Made by a program: the position numbers and the translations under genes | DNA from: an uncultured Pseudomonadota bacterium | GTDB lineage: Bacteria > Pseudomonadota > Gammaproteobacteria > Burkholderiales > Eutrophovitaceae | Direction: 5' to 3' | NCBI GenBank assembly: GCA_937983055.1 | Contig: CALJLA010000083.1 | Coordinates: 1 to 44,832 of the forward strand | Length of the DNA stretch: 44,832 nucleotides | Notes under the pieces: generated by a model | Told to the model about the DNA's origin: nothing | What the model saw: the letters and a program-made list of their open reading frames with translations, nothing else | Databases searched by the model: none | In this document: piece by piece, positions 1 through 12,800 of the stretch | Numbering within the stretch: position 1 is the stretch's first letter | Layout of the letters: each line of letters opens with the position of its first letter

Positions 1-360
1 GACCGCCTGGCGGCGGCTGCCGCGCGCGGCCAGCCGCTGGCGTTCTTTCCGGAAGGAACGTTCACCGAGCGGCCGGGCCTGCTGCCGTTTCACCTGGGCG
101 CGTTCGTGGTGGCGGCGCGCGCGCGGGTGCCGGTCTATCCGGTGGCGATCCGTGGCAGCCGCGCCCTGCTGCGCGGCCGGCTCTGGTTGCCGCGCCGGGG
201 CGTCGTGGCCGTGACTTTCGGCACACCCATCGCGCCGCGGGACGACGCGGCCGACGCGTTCGCCGCGGCCACGCGGCTGCGCGAGGTCGCGCGGGAGAAG
301 ATCGCCTCCGGGTGCGGCGAGGCGGACGCCGGCGTGGTCGCCGCCGTACCGCCGCGCTGA
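1..360 (+). CDS. PlsC-family 1-acylglycerol-phosphate acyltransferase, C-terminal part (5' end outside window)
   Basis: The frame is open from base 1 and ends at a TGA at 358-360, giving 119 residues of a protein that begins outside the window. The sequence FFPEGTF followed by PGLLPFHLGAF matches the acyltransferase motif built around PEGT, which binds the phosphate of the glycerol acceptor. It is followed by the motif around VPVYPVAIRG and the strand VAVTFGTPI, the usual order in the C-terminal half of PlsC/LPLAT proteins. The family transfers an acyl chain to lysophosphatidic acid at the inner membrane. The catalytic HxxxxD motif would lie upstream and is not visible. The gene could be a stand-alone PlsC or the end of a larger fusion; only the acyltransferase part can be judged. 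It converges on mutS with a 10-bp gap. Confidence 0.85.
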   Translation, partial: DRLAAAAARGQPLAFFPEGTFTERPGLLPFHLGAFVVAARARVPVYPVAIRGSRALLRGRLWLPRRGVVAVTFGTPIAPRDDAADAFAAATRLREVAREKIASGCGEADAGVVAAVPPR

Positions 361-370
361 ACACGCGCAG

Positions 371-2929
<2,559 letters not shown>

Positions 2930-3316
2930 CGGGGAGGAGGACGGACGGTCGGCGCACCCGGGCGGGTGATCCGGATGCGGAATTCGGTCTGGGACTGACG
3001 GCACGCGCCCCGCATTGTGCCGAGATCGAGCGAGCGGCTCAACTCGCCGTTTCGGGCCCGTGACAGGGGGCGACGGAAAGCCGCCGCGTTTCTCTGTCCT
3101 GGACGTTTCAGGCAGCTCCGGGCGGTCATGGCTGTCGGTATGGCGCTGCGCCGCCTTTCGCCGAACCGTGCGTAACAAGGAAAGTTTCTCTTGCGGTTCC
3201 CGCATGTTGCTGAACGGGATGCAGGTAATGCTTCAAGTGTACGGTTGCCGGGTTTGGAGCAGCGTTCTTGTTAAGAGTGACCAGATTGCCCTTCGTCAGC
3301 CTGTAGCTCAAGCTCA

Positions 3317-3333
3317 GTCGGCCACGAGCCGAC
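3317..3333. promoter_or_regulatory. Small perfect hairpin
   Basis: GTCGGC at 3317-3322 and GCCGAC at 3328-3333 form a perfect 6-bp inverted repeat with a 5-nt loop. It lies six bases before the 12-bp palindrome. No T-run follows, so it does not look like an intrinsic terminator. A regulatory role is only a possibility. Confidence 0.25.
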
Positions 3334-3338
3334 ACGCA

Positions 3339-3350
3339 GGTATTAATACC
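3339..3350. promoter_or_regulatory. 12-bp perfect palindrome, candidate operator
   Basis: GGTATTAATACC is a perfect self-complementary 12-mer inside the AT-richer part of the divergent region, about 410 bp from mutS and 458 bp from the giant gene. Such sites often bind dimeric regulators. No known regulator consensus was matched, so the assignment is tentative. Confidence 0.35.
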
Positions 3351-3807
3351 GGCCGAGTACTTTGGAGCGTTGATTTACTGTGATGATGTGATGCGAGCGT
3401 CATTGACAACTCTTGCGGCGCACGGCAATCTCATCGCACGCTTTCTTGCGCAACACGACAGCAGTTAGACAACAAGAATAAGAGAACGAAAAAACTGCGG
3501 TACGCCAAGCCAGCGAGTGAATGCAGGGGAGGAGCATGCTCGGGAAGTTTGGCGCTATTCGACGCGGTTCGTCGCGCGAGCCGGCGTGCCCTTTCGCCTT
3601 CGTGAGCAGTCCCTGCGCGGGTTCTTCCAGCGCCCGTTTAACGCGGTTCGACGCCTGTGGTTTGCCTGCGCGCGCGCGCTCTTCGAGCCTACGCCGCGCG
3701 CGTTCGCCCGGTTTGTGCGCCGACGTCGCCTGGCGGATTGATCCCGCCGCGGCGGCGCATCGCGCCGGTCCGGGCCGTTCCCAATTCATTCTTCCCCGGG
3801 ATTCACC

Positions 3808-6800
3808 GTGCCGCTGCTGAGCGAACTGACCAGAGTCGTCGACGGCTTGCGCCGTTGCGGGCGCGAAGCCGCGCGCAAGTGGACCGGGCGGCGGCGGGCG
3901 CGGCCGCCTTTCAAGCGCAATCCGGTGTTCGAAGCGCTCGAGCAACGGATGCTCATGTCGGCGGATGTCTCTGGCAGCATCGATATCCCCGGGGAGACGG
4001 ACCGCTACGTCTTTACCCTCGACAGGGACAAGACCCTTGTCTTCGATTCGCGTAGCGATTCCACTATTTTCTGGTCGCTAAACGGCCCGCGCGGCGCAGA
4101 AGTCACCAGCCGTCAGCTGCGCTTTTCCGACGCGCAGAACGCCAATCCGGTGCTCAATCTCATTGCTGGCGACTACGAGCTGACGGTCGACGCGTCCGGG
4201 GACCAGACCGGCGACTACCGTTTCGTGCTGCTCGACGCGTCGGATGCGACGGCGATCACGCCGGGCGCACCGTTAGCGGTAACGCTGTCGCCGGGCAACG
4301 GCACCGCCGCGTTCGGATTCACCGCCCAGGCGGGCGAGCGCTTCTACTTCGACATGCAGTCCGCTGCGTCGTCGGATGGCGTCTGGCGGCTGATTGATCC
4401 GCATGGCGTGCAGGTGTTCTCGCAATCGTTCGGCACCGATGTCGATGTAACCGCGCTGCCCTTTGACGGCGACTATATCCTGCTGCTGGAGGGTGGCATC
4501 GCCCGAACCGCGCCGACTGCCCTGCAGTTCAATGTCCAGCCGGTCGTCGACGACACTGCGCCGCTGGCGTTCGGCGCGCGCGTCGATGGCGCGATTGCGC
4601 ACCCCGGCCAGACCGATCGTTACACCTTTACCGTCGACGCCCGGCAGACGGCTTATTTCGATTCGCAGACCAACAGCAATCTGCGCTGGTCGCTGTCCGG
4701 CCCGCGCGGCCAGACTGTCAGCAACGCGTCCTTGCGCGCATCGGATTCGGTCGACGGCAATCCGCTGCTTGACCTGGTGCCCGGCGACTATGTGCTGGCG
4801 ATCGACGGCGCGGACCAACAGACCGGCGGCTACGCGTTCCGGTTGCTCGATCTGTCGCAGGGCCATGCGCTGGCAATCGGCCAGTCGGTCGGCGGCACGC
4901 TCGAGCCCGGCAACGAGACCGACGTCTTCCTGATTGCCGGCGTCGCCGGCGAGCGGCTGCATTTCGACATCGAGTCGCTGGCGAACAGCGACACCTACTG
5001 GCGCCTGCTCGGTCCGTATGGCAACACGATCTTCTTTGCGGCGATGGGGCAGGACAGGACGAGCGATCCCCTGCCCGCCACTGGCACTTACCGGCTGCTG
5101 ATCGAGGGACGCAGCGCGAATATCGCGGCCAACGCCTATCAATTCAGCGTCCGCTCGATGATCAGTGGCGTGACCCCGCTCGCGATCGGCGCCCGGGTGG
5201 ATGGCGTCGTTGCCAGCGGTGGAGCGGTGAATCGTTTCGCCTTTACGCTCGCGGGGCGTGCGCTGATGCATCTCGACGCCCTGTCCAATGGGTACCTCAA
5301 TTGGAGCTTGACCGGTCCGGCGGGCGTGGTCGTCGACAATGCCTGGTTTACCGATGACACCACGGCGCCTGTACTGGACCTGGTCGCTGGGGACTACGTA
5401 CTGTCCCTGAGCAGCCCCTTTGGCAGCGCGACGGCCTATGCTTTCCGACTGCTCGATCTGGCGAGCGCCGCACCGATTGCGGCGGGTTATCCGGTCGTCG
5501 CCGACCTGGATCCCGGCAACGAGACCGACTTGTATCGTCTGCCCGCCGTGGCGGGCGACCGCCTGTACTTCGACATGCGCTCGGTGCAGAACGGCAACGG
5601 CACCTGGCGACTGATCGGACCGTACGGGCAGGAACTCTTCAGCACCTCGCTGCTGAATGACGTGGACGCCCTCGTGCTGCCGTCAACCGGCGCCTACACG
5701 CTGCTGATCAGCGGAGCGAGCTACGCCAGTGCGGGCAATGCCTACGAGTTCAACGTCCAGCCGGTCTTCGAGTCCGCCTTTATTCTTAAGCTGGGTGAGC
5801 GCGTCGATCAAGTGATTGCGTTTGCCGCCGAGGTACACCGTCACTCCTTCACGCTCGATGAGCGTCGGCTGCTCTACTTTGACTCGCTCAGCGACAGCGG
5901 CTTGCGCTGGCGGCTCGAGGGTCCGCGAGGAACGGTGTCGGGTCCGACCGAGTTTTATGTGTCCGACGCGGGGAACGCCTGGTATCCGCCTGCGATGGAT
6001 CTTGTTCCCGGCGACTATGTGCTGACAGTCGACGGGCAGAGCGGCGACACCGGCGCCTACAGCTTCCGCCTGCTCGATCTTGCCGCAGGGGCCCCGGTGG
6101 CTTTCGACACGCCGGTCGCCGGCACCCTCGACCCCGGCAACGGAACGCTGGCGTTCAACTTGTGGGCCGACGCCGGCACGCGCGTAATCCTGGAGAGCAT
6201 GGCGCCTCCGAGCGTCGGCGCCTGGTGGCGGTTGATCGATCCCTTTGGGCGGGAGTTGTTCAGCAGCGACATCGATGCCAGTTCGGGTGATCTGGATCTG
6301 AGCATCACTGGCAATTACACCGTGCTGGTCGAAGGCGGGCTCACCGCAAGCGCGCCCACGCCATATGAGTTTTCCGTGCTGCTGGTCGACTACCTGCCGC
6401 CGCCGCCATTGACAGGAACGCCGATTCTGCTTGGCGAACTGGTGGACGGCACCCTGGGTTTCTTCGGCGCGGCGGTCGATTACCAGTTCAGCCTTGCGCA
6501 GCGCAGCCTGGTGCATTTCGATTCGCGCACCTACGACCCCGACGGCGAAATCCGATGGTCGCTTGAGGGGCCGGCGGGGCTGCTGGTCGATCAGCGCGGC
6601 ATCGGCCGCAGCGACCACTGGTGGGGTGGACCGCCGCTCGACCTGGCGCCGGGCGACTACCGGCTGACCGTGTCCGGCGTTCGCGACGACGATTTCTTCT
6701 TCCGCCTGGTCGACTTGGCCGACGCCACCTCGATCGCGCCGGGGACTATCGTTCACGGCGCGATCGATCCCGGCAATGAGAGCGACCTGTATCGCTTCGC

Positions 6801-9800
6801 TGCCGCCGCCGGCGAACGCTACTTCTTGGATCTGCGCTCAATCGACAATGGCAGCGCCGTGTGGCGGCTGATCGGCCCCTGGGGGGACGAACTCTGGAGC
6901 ACGGCCCTCGCCAACGGCGTGGGGCCGGTGGAGATCGCAACTGCTGGCATCTACACGCTCATGCTGGAAGGCGACATTGGTCAGACCAGCGCCAACGCCT
7001 ACAGCTTTGTGCTGCAGCCGATCGTCGACCAGACCTCGCCACTCGCGCTCGGGGCTCAAATCGACGGGACAATCGCGCACGCCGGCCAGGCGCAGCACTA
7101 CACCTTCTCGCTGGCGGCGCGCAGCCAGCTTTACTTCGACGCGCTGTCCGACAGTCAGCTCGAATGGAGTCTGCGCGGGCCGCGCGGCGTCGAGGTAAGT
7201 TCCGCGTCGCTGCAATACTCCGATTCGTCGGACGGCAACTGGCCGCTCGACCTGGTGGCGGGCGACTACACGTTGACGCTGCGCGCCTATGGCGCCGAAG
7301 TGCCGGCCTACAGCTTCCGGCTGCTCGACCTGAGCCAGGGCCCGGCGATCGCGCCCGGTACGCCGGTTGCCGGTACGCTCGACCCCGGCAATGCAACCGA
7401 TGTCTACCGGTTCAGCGCGAGTGCCGGCGACCGCTTTTATTTCGACATGGTTTCGGTGGCCGACGGCGACGGCTCATGGCGGCTGATCGGGCCCTACGGC
7501 AACCAGGTCTTTCAGCAAGCGCTGTCCGTTGATGTCGATACGATCGCGCTGCCTTCCACCGGCGACTACACGCTGCTGATCGAAGGTCGCGTTGCCAAGT
7601 CTGCCGCAAATTCGTACCAGTTCAACGTCGAGCCGCGTCCTGCGGCGCCCTCGACTGCGGTGGGCACGCCGATCGCTCTCGGCGATGTGGTCAGCGACAC
7701 GGTGGGTGCGGCGGGGGAGAAGGACGTGTTCACGTTCAGCCTGGCGCAGCGGTCGCTGGTGCACGTGGACTCGCGCACGTGGAACTTCGGGCTGCACTGG
7801 ACGCTGGAAGGTCCTGCCGGCACGGTGATAAACGCCCGCAGTTTCGCGAGCACGGATTCCTCCGACGGCAGCACGGTGCTCGACCTGGTGGCGGGCGATT
7901 ACCGCTTCACCGTGGCCGGCAGCACCACCGGCGCCTACAGCTTCCGGCTGGTCGATCTGGCGAGCGCGGCGCCGATCGTGCCGGGGGCGCTGGTGAACGG
8001 GCAGCTCAACCCCGGCAACGAGTCCGACCTGTACCGCTTCGACGCGACGGCCGGCGAGCGCTTCGTGTTCGACATGCGCTCGATCCAGAGCAGCGACGGC
8101 ATCTGGCAGCTGATCGGACCTTACGGCGACGTGGTGTTCCGCAATGGGCTGAGCACGGATGCGGGCCCGACGCTGCTGCCGCTGACCGGCACCTACACGC
8201 TGCTGCTGGAGGGCCGCGGCTACCTGAGCGCGGCCAACAACTACCAGTTCGTGGTGCAGGCGGTGGTGGATCAGAGCGCGGCGATCGCGCTCGGCACGCG
8301 GGTCGACGGCGCGATCGATCATGCCGGGCAGACCGACCGCTACGCCTTCACGCTTGCCGATCGCACGCGCGTGTACCTCGATGCGCTCTCCGACAGCCGG
8401 CTGAACTGGAGCCTCGCCGGGCCGCGCGGCGTGGCGGCGAGCGGCTGGTTCCAGAACGTCGATTCCTGGGACGGCAGCGTGGTACTCGACCTGGCGGCGG
8501 GCGACTATGTGCTGGCGTTGAGCGGGAGCGGCTTCGAGGTCCCGAGCTACGCCTTCCGGCTGCTCGACCTGGCGAGCGCCACGGCGATCGTGCCGGGCAC
8601 GGCGGTGAGCGGGCAGCTCAACCCCGGCAACGAGACCGACCTGTATCGCTTTACCGCCGCCGCGGGCGAGCGCTTCTACTTCGACATGCGCTCGGTACAG
8701 AACGGCGACGCCACCTGGCGGCTGATCGGGCCCTACGGCAACACGCTGTTCCAGACGGGTCTGAACGCCGATGTCGATGCGACAACGCTGCCCGCTGCCG
8801 GCACCTACACCCTGCTCATCGAAGGCCGGCGCTACAACAGCGCGCCCAATGCCTACGAGTTCAACGTCCAGCCGGTGAGCGACCAAGCAATACCGCTCGT
8901 GTTCGGCACGAGAATCGACGGCGCGATCGACCACGCCGGGCAGGTCGATCGCTACACTTTCACGCTGGCTGCACGCACGCTGGTGGTGTTCGATGCGCTC
9001 TCCGACAGCGCGCTCAGCTGGAACCTGTCCGGTCCGCGCGGGGTCGCCGGCAGCGGGGGGTTCCAGAACGTCGATTCCTGGGACGGCAACCCGGTGTTCG
9101 ACCTGGTGGCGGGCGACTACGTGCTCACCCTCGATGCGAGCGGCGCGGCCACCCCGGGCTACGCCTTCCGGCTGCTGGATCTGGCGAGCGCCACCGCGAT
9201 CGTGCCGGGCACGGCGGTGAGCGGACAGCTTAACCCCGGCAACGAGACCGACCTGTACCGATTCACCGCCGCGGCGGGCGAGCGCTTCTACTTCGACATG
9301 CGCTCGATGCAGAACGGCGACGGCACCTGGCGGCTGATCGGGCCGCACGGCAACCAGCTCTTCCAGCAGAGCCTGGGCAGCGATGTCGACGCGACCACGC
9401 TGCCGGTGGCCGGCACCTACACCCTGCTCATCGAAGGCCGCCGATACAACAGCGCGCCCAATGGCTACCAGTTCAACGTCAGTCCCGCGACCGAGCAGAG
9501 CATTGCGCTGAGCCTTGGCGAAAGCCGCGGCCTGAGCCCACAGTGGGTCGATGGCCGTCAGGGCGAAGCGCTGTTCCTCGACGGCCTCCAGTGGGTGGAG
9601 GCGCCGCACGCCGGCGCGAACGATCTCACCGGCACGCTGACGCTCGAGGCGAGCTTCCGGGTGGATCGCTTCGCCGGCGACTGGATGCCGCTGGTCGTTA
9701 AGGGTACCGAGGCCAGCCAGGCGCGCAGCTATTCCCTCTGGATTAATCGCGCCGGCTACGTGTTCGCGTCCACCTCACTAGCGGGGCAGCCGAACCAGGA

Positions 9801-12800
9801 CCTGCAGACGGCGGCCGGCTCGATCGAGGCCGGTCGCTGGTACGACGTCGCGGCGGTGTTCGACCGTGCCGGCGGCAGCCTGCGCATCTATCTCGATGGA
9901 GCGCTGAGCGCCGAGCGCGTAATCTCTACCACCTCCGCGCCATCGAACACGCAGCCGTTGCGTATCGGCTACAGCCCGGAAACCTGGAACCCTTCACGCT
10001 TCGAGGGCGCGATCGACGAGGTGCGGCTGTGGAGCCTGGCGCGGAGCGAAACCGAGATCCAGGCTGCGCGCGGAGCATCCCTCGCGGGAACCGAAGCGGG
10101 CCTCCAGGCTTACTACCGGTTCGACGAAGGTTCCGGCTCGACGGTCGCGGATGCGAGCCCGAACGGCAATGACGCCACGGTGCACCAGCGCCTGCCGCTA
10201 AACGCGGGAATCGTAGCCGGTCGCATTGCGACCGCCGGCGAAACCGATCGCTACGCCTTTGCGCTGTCGGCGGACACGCACGTGGTCTTCGACTCGCTCT
10301 CGGACGTCGCATTCGGCTGGTCGCTGACCGGGTCGGGCGGCGGCGTCCTGGCGGGGCGCACGTTCCAGAATGCCGATTCGTCGGATTGGGGCGGGGCCAA
10401 CCCGCTGCTCTCGCTGGTGGCGGGCGACTATGCGCTGACCATCGATCCAACGGGCGACGCGACCGGCAGCTATGCATTCCGCCTGCTGGCGCTTGGCGAT
10501 GCGCTGCCGATCACGCCGGGTTCGCCGGTCAGCGGCACGCTCGACCCGGGCAATGCCACCCAGGCGTACCGCTTCGATGCGTCCGCTGGCGAGCGCTTTT
10601 ATTTCGACTTCCGCTCGATCAGCGTCGGCGACGGCCAGTGGCGTCTGATCGCGCCCGACGGCAGCCAGCTCTTCTCGCAGACTCTGGGCGGCGACCTCGA
10701 TGTGATCGCCGTGCCGCTGACCGGGCGCTATACGCTGCTGCTGGAGGGGCGGCGCTACGCCAGTGCGGCGAACGCCTTCCTGTTCAACATCCAGCCGGTC
10801 GTCGACGAGAGCTTCGCGCTTGCGCTCGGCACGCGAGTGGACGGCGCGATTGCGCATGCCGGCCAGATCGACCGCTACACGTTTTCTCTCGTCGACCGGG
10901 CATTGGTACTGGTCGATTCGCTGGCGGATTCGAGCTTGCGCTGGTCGCTGTCTGGCCCGCGCGGCGACGTGCTCGTCAATCGCAGCTTCCAGAACGCGGA
11001 CTCGGCCGATTGGGGAAGCCCGACACCGGCGCTCGATCTCGTGCCGGGCAGCTACACGCTGAACATCGATCCCGCGGGTGAGTCGACGGGCAGCTATGCC
11101 TTCCGGCTGCTCGACCTGAGCCAGGGCCCGGCGATCGCGCCCGGCACGCCGGTCACCGGCGTGCTCGATCCGGGCAACGAAACCGACGTATACAAGATCG
11201 CCGTCTCGGCGGGAGACCGGCTGTTCTTCGACAGCCAGTCGGCCACGAGTTCGGACGCCTATTGGCGACTGCTCGGGCCGTACGGCAATCCGATTTTTTT
11301 CCAGTCGATTGCGCTGGATTCGGCCGAGCTTACACTGAACACAGCCGGCATCTATACGTTGCTGGTTGAAGGGCGGCGCTACAACACCGCGCCGAATGCC
11401 TACGCTTTCAATGTCGAGTTGCGTGGCAACACCCCGCCGGTGGTTGGCGGCACGCCGATCGCTCTCGGCGATGTGGTCAGCGACACGGTGGGTGCGGCGG
11501 GGGAGAAGGACGTGTTCACGTTCAGCCTGGCGCAGCGGTCGCTGGTGCACGTGGACTCGCGCACGTGGAACTTCGGGCTGCACTGGACGCTGGAAGGTCC
11601 TGCCGGCACGGTGATAAACGCCCGCAGTTTCGCGAGCACGGATTCCTCCGACGGCAGCACGGTGCTCGACCTGGTGGCGGGCGATTACCGCTTCACCGTG
11701 GCCGGCAGCACCACCGGCGCCTACAGCTTCCGGCTGGTCGATCTGGCGAGCGCGGCGCCGATCGTGCCGGGGGCGCTGGTGAACGGGCAGCTCAACCCCG
11801 GCAACGAGTCCGACCTGTACCGCTTCGACGCGACGGCCGGCGAGCGCTTCGTGTTCGACATGCGCTCGATCCAGAGCAGCGACGGCATCTGGCAGCTGAT
11901 CGGACCTTACGGCGACGTGGTGTTCCGCAATGGGCTGAGCACGGATGCGGGCCCGACGCTGCTGCCGCTGACCGGCACCTACACGCTGCTGCTGGAGGGC
12001 CGCGGCTACCTGAGCGCGGCCAACAACTACCAGTTCGTGGTGCAGGCGGTGGTGGATCAGAGCGCGGCGATCGCGCTCGGCACGCGGGTCGACGGCGCGA
12101 TCGATCATGCCGGGCAGACCGACCGCTACGCCTTCACGCTTGCCGATCGCACGCGCGTGTACCTCGATGCGCTCTCCGACAGCCGGCTGAACTGGAGCCT
12201 CGCCGGGCCGCGCGGCGTGGCGGCGAGCGGCTGGTTCCAGAACGTCGATTCCTGGGACGGCAGCGTGGTACTCGACCTGGCGGCGGGCGACTATGTGCTG
12301 GCGTTGAGCGGGAGCGGCTTCGAGGTCCCGAGCTACGCCTTCCGGCTGCTCGACCTGGCGAGCGCCACGGCGATCGTGCCGGGCACGGCGGTGAGCGGGC
12401 AGCTCAACCCCGGCAACGAGACCGACCTGTATCGCTTTACCGCCGCCGCGGGCGAGCGCTTCTACTTCGACATGCGCTCGGTACAGAACGGCGACGCCAC
12501 CTGGCGGCTGATCGGGCCCTACGGCAACACGCTGTTCCAGACGGGTCTGAACGCCGATGTCGATGCGACAACGCTGCCCGCTGCCGGCACCTACACCCTG
12601 CTCATCGAAGGCCGGCGCTACAACAGCGCGCCCAATGCCTACGAGTTCAACGTCCAGCCGGTGAGCGACCAAGCAATACCGCTCGTGTTCGGCACGAGAA
12701 TCGACGGCGCGATCGACCACGCCGGGCAGGTCGATCGCTACACTTTCACGCTGGCTGCACGCACGCTGGTGGTGTTCGATGCGCTCTCCGACAGCGCGCT

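Larger units (their letters stand above)
2930..3807. other. Divergent intergenic region between mutS and the giant gene
   Basis: These 878 bases separate two divergent genes and should hold both promoters. Bases from about 3160 to 3500 are visibly richer in A/T than the flanks, as expected for a control region. They contain a palindrome and a small hairpin (listed separately) and a TTGACA hexamer at 3403-3408; the hexamer 17 bp further on (CAATCT) is a poor -10, so no promoter is claimed. Short plus-strand ORFs near 3517-3820 lack recognisable content. No riboswitch, tRNA or conserved small RNA was recognised. I see nothing supporting a gene here. Confidence 0.6.

Noticed and set aside
2930..3205. 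A 92-codon N-terminal extension of MutS
   Set aside because: The extra sequence is basic and proline-rich and does not resemble any MutS; MTVQHTPMMQQYL is the conserved beginning.
3160..3500. Possible c-di-GMP riboswitch or sigma-54 promoter before the giant gene
   Set aside because: I found neither the GEMM core sequences nor a GG-N10-GC pattern of the right kind.
3517..3741. A 74-codon ORF upstream of the giant gene, and an overlapping one at 3521-3820
   Set aside because: GGAGG at 3528-3532 lies only three bases before ATG 3536, and both products are arginine-rich without family resemblance. In-frame TGA at 3739 separates the first from the giant gene.
3808..4100. LapA-type periplasmic retention module at the N-terminus
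   Set aside because: No di-alanine cleavage site of the LapG type is visible, and the LEPR-XLL-like motif points to another class. No lapD or lapG lies in the window.
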